Below are positions 1-6,627 of a DNA stretch of 32,287 nucleotides, one piece after another (positions within the stretch are counted from its first letter, which is position 1; every line of letters starts with the position of its first letter). The notes under the pieces are model-generated. The model was not told the origin of the DNA and made no database searches. It worked only from the letters and a program-made list of their open reading frames with translations. Position numbers and translations under genes: made by a program. The DNA lies in assembly GCA_019117125.1 (NCBI GenBank), contig DXAL01000003.1, forward strand, positions 1 through 32,287. The letters run 5' to 3'. This stretch comes from Candidatus Mediterraneibacter merdipullorum (lineage in GTDB: Bacteria > Bacillota > Clostridia > Lachnospirales > Lachnospiraceae).

Positions 1-441
1 CCAAAAGCAAAAGTGATTGGTGTTGATTACTGGGGAGCTGTGTACAATTACAGCAAGGCGATCTGCGAGAAAAATGCTGCAAGTGAGGGCGTGGCTTCCC
101 GCTGTGTATTTCAGCACGGTGATGCGAAGCATCTGGATTTTCCCGATGAGAGCTTTGATGTAGTCATCAGCAACTATGTCTATCACAATGTTATGGGTGC
201 TGATATGCAGAAACTGCTGCTGGAAAGCCTGCGGGTATTGAAAAAAGGCGGTGTTTTTGCACTCAACGATGATATGAAGCCAAAGCTGTACGGTGATATG
301 GAAGATTTTGCGCAGAAACTGAGGGATATGGGGTATCAGGATGTTCGTCTCATTGATACTGCACAAGAGGCGTTCGGCTCACACCGCCGAGCAGCTATGA
401 TGATGCTAGGATCTTCCAGACTCCTGGTAGGCCGGAAATAA
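1..441 (+). CDS. Class I SAM-dependent methyltransferase, 5' end outside window
   Basis: The frame is open from base 1 and ends at TAA 439-441, so the start codon lies upstream. The visible part begins inside the SAM-binding Rossmann fold: 'VIGVDYW' is the strand ending in the acidic ribose-binding residue. 'GDAKHLDFPDESFDVVISNYV' spans the adenine-contacting acidic residue and the motif IV strand, as in Methyltransf_11/25 proteins. The glycine-rich motif I is therefore outside the window. The substrate cannot be told. The stop lies 24 bases before the next methyltransferase gene on the same strand, which has its own strong ribosome site, so the two are probably co-transcribed. The fold is confident; the role is not known. 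Confidence 0.8.
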   Translation, partial: PKAKVIGVDYWGAVYNYSKAICEKNAASEGVASRCVFQHGDAKHLDFPDESFDVVISNYVYHNVMGADMQKLLLESLRVLKKGGVFALNDDMKPKLYGDMEDFAQKLRDMGYQDVRLIDTAQEAFGSHRRAAMMMLGSSRLLVGRK

Positions 442-465
442 TCTCACTATAAAGGAGGACTGGTT

Positions 466-1272
466 ATGCAGAAATTAGGCGTTGTAAAAGATACCCTGTT
501 TGTCCCTATGCTGGGTAGAATCTATGCCAGTGAGTATTGTCCGCAAATTTTATATGATAAAAAAGCATTGGAATTGAAAAAGAAGCTGCCTTCAGACTTG
601 ATTGAAAAGAATATGCAGAACCAGTATACTCTCTTGGCCTCTGCTTCCCGGTCTGCCAATATGGATCGGTTTATTCGGTCTTTTCTGGAACGCAGACCGG
701 ACGGTGTGATTGCCCAACTGGGCTGTGGTCTGGAGACAACCTATCACCGATGTGATAACGGAAAGACACACTGGTATGCCGTGGATCTGCCTCATGTAAT
801 CGAATACCGGCGGGGACTTCTTCCCGAACCAGAGAGGGAATTATATATTTCAGGGGATGCCTTTGTGAAGGATTGGATCAAAAAAGTTCGCAATGATGTA
901 CTTGATGCTCCTATTCTCGTTACTGCAGGCGGGCTGTTTCATTATTTTGAGGAACATAAGGTCATTGCCCTTCTGCGTATGCTTGGGCAATTTGGAAATA
1001 TGGAAGTTGTTTTTGACACCGTGAACAAAAAAGGCATGGCTATGATGCAAAAGAAGTATATGAAGCAGGTAGGCCATGCCGATGCGCAGATGTTCTTTTT
1101 TGTGGATGCAGCAAAAGAACTGGCAGCAAAGATCGGGAGTAATGCGAAGGTGATTGCGGAGGAACCTTATTATCGTTACATTCCTAAAAACGGCTTAAAG
1201 CTCTCCACAAAGGTCAGTATGGCGGTTTCTGATCAATTCATAATGGTAAAGATGATACATCTAAAACTATAG
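466..1272 (+). CDS. LCM/PPM1-family O-methyltransferase (268 aa)
   Basis: The start ATG is preceded by AAAGGAGG with good spacing. The protein looks like the bacterial leucine-carboxyl-methyltransferase-like family (COG3315), SAM-dependent enzymes often found near polyketide or resistance-type transporter genes. Motif I is seen as 'IAQLGCGLETTYHR' near residue 87, followed by 'YAVDLPHVIEYRR', a typical LCM-family stretch, and 'APILVTAGGLFHYF' before the cap region. Length is normal for the family and no break is seen. It follows another methyltransferase and precedes a truncated ABC transporter gene, a grouping that suggests a small modification or export locus later damaged by an IS. The substrate is unknown. 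Confidence 0.8.
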   Translation: MQKLGVVKDTLFVPMLGRIYASEYCPQILYDKKALELKKKLPSDLIEKNMQNQYTLLASASRSANMDRFIRSFLERRPDGVIAQLGCGLETTYHRCDNGKTHWYAVDLPHVIEYRRGLLPEPERELYISGDAFVKDWIKKVRNDVLDAPILVTAGGLFHYFEEHKVIALLRMLGQFGNMEVVFDTVNKKGMAMMQKKYMKQVGHADAQMFFFVDAAKELAAKIGSNAKVIAEEPYYRYIPKNGLKLSTKVSMAVSDQFIMVKMIHLKL

Positions 1273-1363
1273 CGAATATACTGCAATGTTAGACAGATAG
1301 AAATCCATTGTCGAATGGAGTATTTTTACTGTTAAAGAGTTGGAGAAGAAGTAAATAAGAAAT

Positions 1364-1405
1364 ATAATAAATGGTGGTTAGTGATTGCTAACCACCATTT
1401 ATTAT
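1364..1405. promoter_or_regulatory. Perfect 18-bp inverted repeat before the ABC transporter gene
   Basis: The arms 1364-1381 and 1388-1405 are perfectly complementary around a 6-base centre (TGATTG). The inner part reads GGTTAG-N6-CTAACC. There is no T-run after it, so it is not a standard terminator on the plus strand. Its place just upstream of the ABC gene's ribosome site suggests an operator for a dimeric repressor (TetR or MarR type) or a leader hairpin. No such regulator gene lies in the visible part. Confidence 0.55.
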
Positions 1406-1424
1406 GAAAGAGAAGGTGATATCA

Positions 1425-1607
1425 ATGGCGAAAAAAGAAAGCCAAGACGGCAAGTCAAAAAAAGGCCTGTCACGCCTCATGGAGCTGGCTATGACGCAGA
1501 AAGCACCCATGGTGGGAGGAATGCTTCTTTCTGCTATGGCTACTATTGCGTCATTTCTGCCCTATCTGGCCATTTATTTTATCATTCAGGAAATCGTGGG
1601 GGCTTAA
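1425..1607 (+). pseudogene. ABC transporter (permease/ATPase fusion) N-terminal stub
   Basis: ATG 1425 follows GAAGGTGA at good spacing; an earlier in-frame ATG at 1404 lies in the palindrome and lacks a ribosome site. Only about 60 residues remain: a basic, lysine-rich start, then 'LLSAMATIASFLPYLAIYFII', the first membrane helix typical of ABC exporters with fused membrane and ATPase domains. Such proteins are normally about 580 residues. Similarity ends near 1602 ('QEIVG'), exactly where the oppositely oriented IS110 transposase remnant begins. The product cannot function. The rest of the gene is not found downstream, so this is not a simple insertion but insertion plus deletion or rearrangement. 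Confidence 0.7.
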
Positions 1608-2279
1608 GAATGCTTTTTGATGGTCGGAAAGAGTTCCATTTACAGACACGAGGATCTCATCCATCCGTTTTCTGGTTTGGGTTTTTAAGCAGGAATCTAA
1701 GGAGGTTCTGTCAATCTGTCCATGTTCAATTAGATGCAGAATAATATTTCTGCCAGAAGCGCCAAAAATATCAGATACAAAAGAGGACAGACGGAAACCG
1801 GAACTTTGTAAAAATTTTTCAATCCTGTTTTTCTGAGATGTAATATCACGGATGATGCTTTTGCGATAGCGGTTCAGATCACGGAACTCCCGAATTCTTT
1901 TTTCCGGGATAAAGCTTCCACTAAGTAATCCGGCACGAAGCAAAGTAGAAATCCATTCCGAGTCCCGCATATCTGTTTTTTTGCCGGGAACATTCTTCAT
2001 ATGGCGAGCATTTACAACCAGCAGGGTAATGTTCCCAGAAAAAGCGTCTTCTAATATTTCATAAATCGGCATCCAATAGATGCCAGTGCTTTCCATAGCG
2101 ACATGATGGCAGTTTCGAGAAACGATCCAATCACGTAAAGCAATCATATCCGGGATCAAAGTGGTAAATTCACGGATTTCAGAATGAGTGGGTTTGCCCA
2201 GTGATCCAGTCAGGATACATGCAACGATTTTATCTTTGTGGACATCCAGCCCACAAGAAATCTCCAGAAGATCTTTCAT
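1551..2279 (-). pseudogene. IS110-family transposase, C-terminal catalytic half missing
   Basis: The N-terminal DEDD (RuvC-like) domain is complete. D12 lies in 'GLDVHKDK', E63 in 'AMESTGIYW', and D103 and D106 in 'KKTDMRDSEW'. A coiled stretch follows ('RYRKSIIRDITSQKNRIEKFL'). Similarity stops around residue 225 ('NGTLSDHQKAF'), and the last 17 or so residues are antisense of the ABC transporter stub. IS110 transposases are normally about 330-420 residues, with a C-terminal Transposase_20 domain carrying the serine nucleophile; that domain is absent. The element cannot transpose by itself. Its start codon is preceded by AAAGGAG on the minus strand. Confidence 0.85.
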
Positions 2280-2475
2280 ACAGCTAAGCTCCTTTCAATA
2301 GAATTGGCAGGAGATTTGCCCGAGATAATACGGACTTTGCTACTCGTGCTATCCATAAAAGGTGCAACAATATGCTGTGCTCAAGGGCAAAACATTTACG
2401 TTGACAAACGGGGTGCAAATCCTCCAAGGTACGATCAAACTTGATCCTGCCTAAAACCATTATACAGCAAGAGCA
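2280..2475 (-). ncRNA. IS110 left-end non-coding region, candidate bridge RNA
   Basis: In IS110-group elements the non-coding end upstream of the transposase encodes the bridge RNA that pairs with target and donor DNA. This stretch of about 190 bases lies exactly there, has no ORF, and carries a TATAAT on the minus strand (ATTATA at 2459-2464) without a good -35 (TTTTTA at 17 bases). That fits the known arrangement in which the -35 comes from the other element end after circle formation. The RNA fold and the guide loops were not established. The outer element boundary near 2475 is a guess. Confidence 0.4.
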
Positions 2476-2479
2476 GAAG

Positions 2480-3030
2480 GTTAAAAAGTGGAGAAGCTGA
2501 TACCTATTTTCATTATAGGCTGTGATACTCTTTCATGATTCGTTGACAACCGAATAGTCATTCGCCAAATACTTCCTCTTTGTGATTGTGATGAGCATAA
2601 GCGTGCGGAGCAGTACGCCAAGACCTGCCAGCAAGCAAATAGTGATGAAAGGTGGTGAGCGAGCCTATACTGACTCCAAATATCGGGTAGCCCCCGGTTT
2701 CGCCATAACCCACAAAGAGCATAATGGTACTCCCGTCCAGTCACAGTCCGAGCGGTATCCAATCCGCCGCAGGCAATGAGGGCGGCTCTGGCAGACCGTC
2801 AGTTGGGGTGAAACTCCCGTGGAGTCAGTTCGCTGCTGACCGTTTGGCGACTTCCCTGCGCTTTTGCGCATTTGCATTTCGGGGTGTCGAGGACAAATAG
2901 AAATGCCGTGACCATAAAGCCAGTCACAAGGTTATCAATGAGAACAGAGCTTTGTTTTATATGCTCCCGACCTTAAAAAGCCTTTTGCCTGGCTTATTAC
3001 ATAGACAGAAACCGTATGTCAAATATAGAT
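2480..3030. other. About 550 bases without a recognisable gene
   Basis: Short open frames occur on both strands, but none shows a family motif, a ribosome site with a plausible start, or sensible composition. Given the IS remnant on one side and a toxin-integrase chimera on the other, it is probably decayed mobile-element DNA. One local hairpin-like stretch (GCGCTTTTGCGC, 2859-2870) is seen; nothing else stands out. Confidence 0.5.
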
Positions 3031-3044
3031 TGGAGGGCATTCAA

Positions 3045-3437
3045 ATGAAAAGAACTGTCAGGCGTGGAGATATTTACTACGCGAAACTTGATCCGCATAT
3101 CGGCTCTGAACAGGGCGGCACAAGACCTGTCCTCATTCTTTCCAATGATACAGGAAACAGGTTCAGCCCTACGGTCATTGTTGCTGCCATTACGAGCCGA
3201 GTACGAAAGAAAACAAAGCTGCCGACACATTACTATTTAGAAGATGTTGACGGGCTTCCCGAAAATTCCATTATTCTCTTTGAACAGGTGCGCACGATTG
3301 ACAAAAGCCGTCTCAAAGAGAAGGTAACACAGCTTGATAAACAATCTATTACCTATATGCTGAAATTGAATGGCGGCGATATGAAATCCGTGCAGGGCGA
3401 CTCTGGACATGCACAGATCAACATGGCGGCGTTATAG
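3045..3437 (+). CDS. MazF/PemK-family endoribonuclease toxin with foreign C-terminal tail
   Basis: ATG 3045 follows TGGAGGG at 8-base spacing; the frame is open back to 2952, but no earlier start has a ribosome site. Residues 1-100 match chromosomal MazF/PemK of Bacillota, sequence-specific mRNA interferases. '[12 protein letters not shown]', '[11 protein letters not shown]' (R27) and 'AAIT' (T50) hold the residues equivalent to the catalytic Arg and Thr of B. subtilis MazF. From about residue 101 the family similarity ends. The last 30 residues ('[11 protein letters not shown]', '[12 protein letters not shown]') resemble the C-terminus of clostridial tyrosine integrases just before the catalytic Tyr. 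No antitoxin gene is seen upstream. Toxicity of the chimera is unknown, since the true last helix is replaced. Confidence 0.75.
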   Translation: MKRTVRRGDIYYAKLDPHIGSEQGGTRPVLILSNDTGNRFSPTVIVAAITSRVRKKTKLPTHYYLEDVDGLPENSIILFEQVRTIDKSRLKEKVTQLDKQSITYMLKLNGGDMKSVQGDSGHAQINMAAL

Positions 3438-3465
3438 AAATTACTGGCAAAAAATTTGTAATTGG

Positions 3466-3497
3466 GAAGGGCAGTCATAAGATTGCCCTTCTTCTTT
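3466..3497 (+). terminator. Intrinsic terminator after the mazF-like gene
   Basis: GAAGGGCA and TGCCCTTC form an 8-bp perfect stem with a 10-base loop, followed by the T-rich stretch CTTCTTTG. Confidence 0.65.
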
Positions 3498-3559
3498 GTG
3501 GATCAGTGTGGTAAAAACGCTGTCGCATGATATAATGGATTTATCGGGAAAAGGTGTTT

Positions 3560-3955
3560 GAAGTCACAGGTTGTTACCTCAAAGCAGACAGTACATAGAA
3601 CTTAGTATCGCAGTTTATAATTTCAAGTTTGTCATTATTTTGAGGTGCCAGGTTGGCACCTCAAAAAATAAAGGAGAATAACTATGGCAGAAGTAGAAAA
3701 GACAGATTTGGCAGATGCAAAAAATGATTTATCTGTATCGAATATTTAGAGTACAGGATATGATCTAAAAGGCATGATTTATGTCGTGCGTAATCAGCAA
3801 GTTATGATAGATAGTGATTTGGCTATGCTATATCAGGTTGAAACAAAGGTGTTAAACCGTGCTGTAAAAAGAAATATAAACCGCTTTCCAGAAGATTTTT
3901 GCTTTCAGCTTACAAAAGAGGAAGATAAAATTTTGAAGTGCCAGATTGGTACTTC
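3560..3955. repeat. Three copies of a 21-bp inverted-repeat motif
   Basis: Copies lie at 3560-3580, 3642-3662 and 3935-3955. Each has the layout 9-base arm, 3 bases (GGT or GAT), 9-base arm. The middle copy is a perfect inverted repeat (GAGGTGCCA / TGGCACCTC). The first (GAAGTCACA / TGTTACCTC) and third (GAAGTGCCA / TGGTACTTC) are imperfect. The third lies inside the ORF6N coding sequence, where it encodes 'KCQIGTS'. The second is directly upstream of that gene's ribosome site. Confidence 0.6.
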
Positions 3956-4085
3956 AAAAATATTAGATGCGGAAAGAACAGATGGGGGTGGTGGACGACG
4001 TACTTTACCTTATGTTTTTACCGAACAGGGAATATCCATGCTTGCAAGTGTACTCCGCATTAAGGGAAATAGTAAGAAATACTAA
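3684..4085 (+). pseudogene. ORF6N-domain protein gene, broken by a stop codon
   Basis: ATG 3684 has a strong ribosome site (AAAGGAG) and reads 21 codons to TAG 3747-3749. Beyond that stop the same frame continues without interruption into a clear ORF6N domain: 'VVRNQQVMIDSDLAMLYQVE', 'RFPEDFCFQLT', 'LPYVFTEQGISMLASVLR'. ORF6N (KilA-N-like) domains are DNA-binding modules of phages and mobile elements. The amber codon is therefore a nonsense mutation near the start. A second break follows near 4065, where the normal continuation after 'SVLR' is lost and the frame stops at 4085. A shortened product could start at ATG 3774. Confidence 0.75.
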
Positions 4086-4519
4086 TTTAGCGGGAAAAGG
4101 ATTTTTACAAAAATTTTTTAGTGGCAAAGATAAGTACGCACCATGTTTAATGACATTTCCTGTTAAAAGTATTCTTCAAGAAGAATATGCTTGCTATCTT
4201 GAAGGTAAAGCTTTTGAGTTTACTAATCAAATTGCCTATGCGTTTACTCCATATTTAGAGAAAGAAAGCTATAATTGTAAAAGCTTTTTCAATAATCTGA
4301 AAATATGATGTCCCTCAGAATGTCCCCCAGGATGTCCCCCAGAATGTCCCTCAGGATAATATGGAGGATCAGATTATTAGCTTAATTCAAAAAAACAACA
4401 AGATAAACACAGAAAAGATGGCTATGATTTTAGGCGTGAGTTCTAAGACGGTAAAACGCCGTATAAAACAAATGGATCACATAAATTGTATTGGACGGGG
4501 AGCGGACAGCTCCCGGTAA
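4086..4519 (+). pseudogene. Remnants of a mobile-element gene with VPQ repeats and wHTH tail
   Basis: Two further frames continue the decayed locus. Frame one (to 4308) reads 'FFSGKDKYAPCLMTFPVKSI' and similar sequence I cannot place. The other (4301-4519) starts with four 12-base units (4307-4354), alternating DVPQ and NVPQ. It ends in a small winged-helix-like segment ('EKMAMILGVSSKTVKRRIKQ'). Such 'NVPQ' linkers plus a winged helix are typical C-termini of AlbA_2/Schlafen-type ATP-binding or Fic-like proteins in gut Clostridia. No complete gene can be built from these pieces. The usual C-terminal end is replaced by 'GADSSR' and a stop at the border to the macro-domain gene. Confidence 0.5.
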
Positions 4520-4546
4520 ATCCAGATGAAAGAAGGACAGACAGAT

Positions 4547-5083
4547 ATGGAGACGAAAATCCAGACATCTTTGGGAGATATCACAGAGGTCGATGACATG
4601 GATGCGATTGTGAACGCAGCCAACAACAGCCTCCTGGGAGGCGGGGGCGTCGACGGGGCAATCCACCGGGCGGCAGGTCCGCAGCTGCTGGAAGAATGCC
4701 GCACGCTCCATGGCTGCCGGACGGGAGAGGCGAAGGTGACGTCCGCGTACCGGCTTCCCTGTAAATATGTGATACACACCGTCGGTCCCGTCTGGTACGG
4801 AGGGAATCACGGAGAAGAAAAACTGCTGGCAGATGCCTACCGCAGTTCCCTGCAGTGCGCGGTGGAGCACGGCGTCAGGAAGGTGGCGTTTCCATCTATT
4901 TCTACCGGCGTATACGGATACCCGGTGGAGAAGGCGGCTGAAGCTGCCGTGAGGACTGTCCGGGCATTCTGCACAGCTCATCCGGATAACATCGAGACGG
5001 TCCGGTTCGTGCTGTTCGACGCGCGTACAAAAAGCGCATATGACCGCGCCATTGACGCGATATGCGGCAGCGGACAGGAATAA
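4547..5083 (+). CDS. Macro-domain protein, probable O-acetyl-ADP-ribose deacetylase
   Basis: ATG 4547 has AAGGAC about 8 bases upstream. An in-frame ATG at 4526 would add seven residues but has no ribosome site. The protein is a single macro domain of the YmdB/MacroD type, which hydrolyses O-acetyl-ADP-ribose or removes ADP-ribose from acidic side chains. Key motifs are '[20 protein letters not shown]' with the ADP-ribose Asn/Asp residues, '[14 protein letters not shown]', and '[15 protein letters not shown]', the diphosphate-binding loop. Length (178 aa) is normal for a stand-alone macro domain. No ADP-ribosyltransferase or sirtuin partner is nearby. Base composition changes here to that of the following backbone, so it seems to be the first gene past the accessory segment. 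Confidence 0.88.
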   Translation: METKIQTSLGDITEVDDMDAIVNAANNSLLGGGGVDGAIHRAAGPQLLEECRTLHGCRTGEAKVTSAYRLPCKYVIHTVGPVWYGGNHGEEKLLADAYRSSLQCAVEHGVRKVAFPSISTGVYGYPVEKAAEAAVRTVRAFCTAHPDNIETVRFVLFDARTKSAYDRAIDAICGSGQE

Positions 5084-5108
5084 AACGGAAGATATGAAAA
5101 GAGGAAAA

Positions 5109-5140
5109 GAAAAACCCCTGCTCTGTGGCAGGGATTTTTC
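5109..5140. terminator. Bidirectional intrinsic terminator
   Basis: GAAAAACCCCTGC pairs with GCAGGGATTTTTC (one mismatch) around a 6-base loop, with T-runs on both strands. It separates the convergent macro-domain gene and MFS transporter gene. Confidence 0.75.
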
Positions 5141-5165
5141 TTTTCAAGGAAGTTACATGGACTAT

Positions 5166-6395
5166 TTATTTTGCATTTCTTTTCTTGATGACTCTTCCAA
5201 GGATGATTGACAGGATGATACAGAGCACTGCCATAACAACGGCGTAAGCCCATGTCATATTGAATCCTGTTCTTCCGTAAGCGTCCATCCATCCGCCGAC
5301 TAATGTGTACATGAACACGTCGGGGAGATATCCGAGTGCGGAGGAGATACCGGATACACGTCCGCTGAGCTCGATCGGGATATCTGCCTCAGATGCAACG
5401 GAGAAGTACTGGCTTCTTACTGCGTACATGAAGATCAGTCCGAAGAAGAAGTTGCCGACGATTGCTGCGTACAGTGATACATCTGACGGAAGGAAGATGT
5501 AAAGCCCGAAGGAGATTGCAAGAGCGACACATCCCACAGCGATGACTTTCCAGCGGGAGTGGAGCTTATCTGCAAGGAATCCGCCGAACACACCGCCGAC
5601 ACCCTGAAGCAGGTATCTGACGCCGCCGAGTGTAGCTGCTGTCGTAGCGGTCATTCCGTAGAACTGCTGAGCATATGTTGTGACATAGCCGATGAGTCCG
5701 TATACGCTGTATGCCGTGAATACGATGCCTACCAGGAGCCATACCCTGGGAATCAGGAGACATTTGAACATACCGACGACTACCGTGCCGATAGATTCTG
5801 TCTGCTCAGCTTTCGTATCTTCGATAAAGAACCAGTTCAGGACACCGATGATGATAACGGTGATCGCGCAGACACGGATTGCAGCTGCAGCACCTGCGAC
5901 TTCATCCACATACATGGAGAAGACAGCGGTCATACCGAATACGAGGAGCGCGTTCATGATGCCGCGGAGACCTTCCTGGAGACCGAAGAGACGTCCCTGC
6001 TCTTCCTCCGGACCAAGGAGACGCGTTGCCTTGATGCATGCGGACCAGTATGTGATGATACTGGAGATTCCCATCAGGACGAAGATGACGCGGCTTACGG
6101 TAAAGCCGGGGAATGTGGAGAACCACAGTCCGAGGGCACCTGTCGCAATGAAGGAAAACGTCAGCAGTTTCCTTGCGGAGAACTTGTCCGCGATGATTCC
6201 GCCTACAAAGTAGGAGAATGTTGCCATTGTCGCATAGCCGGATGAGAGAAGACCCATCTGCTCATTTGTCAGACCCATGGCGTTCTGGATAGGTACATAG
6301 AATGTTTCACGGATGTAGGGCAGCTGGAAGATGATTCCTGCGCCGGTCGCCAGAAGCAGCAGTGTACCGTACTTTTTGATAAATGCTTTGTTCAT
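5166..6395 (-). CDS. MFS transporter (409 aa), YgcS-like role proposed
   Basis: A 12-helix Major Facilitator protein is predicted. The first helix is 'GTLLLLATGAGIIFQLPYI', and motif A variants lie in both halves: 'GGIIADKFSARK' near residue 65 and 'GGFLADKLHSRWK' near 275. The short cytoplasmic C-terminus is basic. It likely imports the organic substrate of the adjoining catabolic operon; the substrate itself cannot be read from sequence. The gene has its own promoter and an attenuator-type leader (6466-6560) closely resembling that of the SDR operon, so both are probably switched on by the same GlpP-like antiterminator. The ribosome site GGAGGT lies about 6 bases before ATG. It is related to the second MFS gene upstream and looks intact. 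Confidence 0.88.
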   Translation of the reverse strand: MNKAFIKKYGTLLLLATGAGIIFQLPYIRETFYVPIQNAMGLTNEQMGLLSSGYATMATFSYFVGGIIADKFSARKLLTFSFIATGALGLWFSTFPGFTVSRVIFVLMGISSIITYWSACIKATRLLGPEEEQGRLFGLQEGLRGIMNALLVFGMTAVFSMYVDEVAGAAAAIRVCAITVIIIGVLNWFFIEDTKAEQTESIGTVVVGMFKCLLIPRVWLLVGIVFTAYSVYGLIGYVTTYAQQFYGMTATTAATLGGVRYLLQGVGGVFGGFLADKLHSRWKVIAVGCVALAISFGLYIFLPSDVSLYAAIVGNFFFGLIFMYAVRSQYFSVASEADIPIELSGRVSGISSALGYLPDVFMYTLVGGWMDAYGRTGFNMTWAYAVVMAVLCIILSIILGRVIKKRNAK

Positions 6396-6465
6396 AAGTT
6401 AAACCTCCATAAAGAATAGTGATGGAAGGATTCCCCTTCTGCTGCAGTCAGAAAAGGAATCTGGA

Positions 6466-6560
6466 AAACAAAAAAGAGAGAAGTACTGCCTTGGGGGGCG
6501 TTACTTCTCTCTGTCTCTTGTAACTGGTTCGAGTATAAGATACTTGTTGCAAAAAGTCAA
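6466..6560 (-). promoter_or_regulatory. Promoter plus terminator/antiterminator leader for the MFS gene
   Basis: On the minus strand, -35 TTGACT (6555-6560), a 17-base spacer and -10 TATACT (6532-6537) give a good sigma-A promoter. The RNA would start with about ACCAGTTACAAGAGA. GTTAC (6520-6524 on plus as GTAAC) can pair with GTAAC (6500-6504), a weak 5-bp antiterminator-type hairpin. AGAGAGAAGTA can pair with TACTTCTCTCT (6475-6485 with 6502-6512, perfect 11 bp), followed by TTTTTGTTTT, an intrinsic terminator. The two hairpins overlap and exclude each other. The same order and motifs recur at 8676-8785. Control by the GlpP-like protein is inferred, not shown. Confidence 0.75.
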
Positions 6561-6627
6561 TTATCAAAGAAAAAAAAGATAAAAATTGTGAAAAGTATAT
6601 AAAAATCCCAGAAAAATTTGTAATAAA

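Noticed and set aside
2481-2877. Overlapping short frames on both strands between the IS remnant and the mazF-like gene
   Set aside because: No motif, no plausible start signals, and composition unlike the neighbouring genes; kept only as an unexplained stretch.
4307-4354. CRISPR-like short repeats
   Set aside because: The four 12-base units are contiguous, without spacers, and encode VPQ repeats in an open frame.
6475-6512. LicT/BglG-type RAT antiterminator site before the MFS gene
   Set aside because: The sequence does not resemble RAT consensus, and no BglG-family gene is present, while a GlpP-family gene lies beside it.
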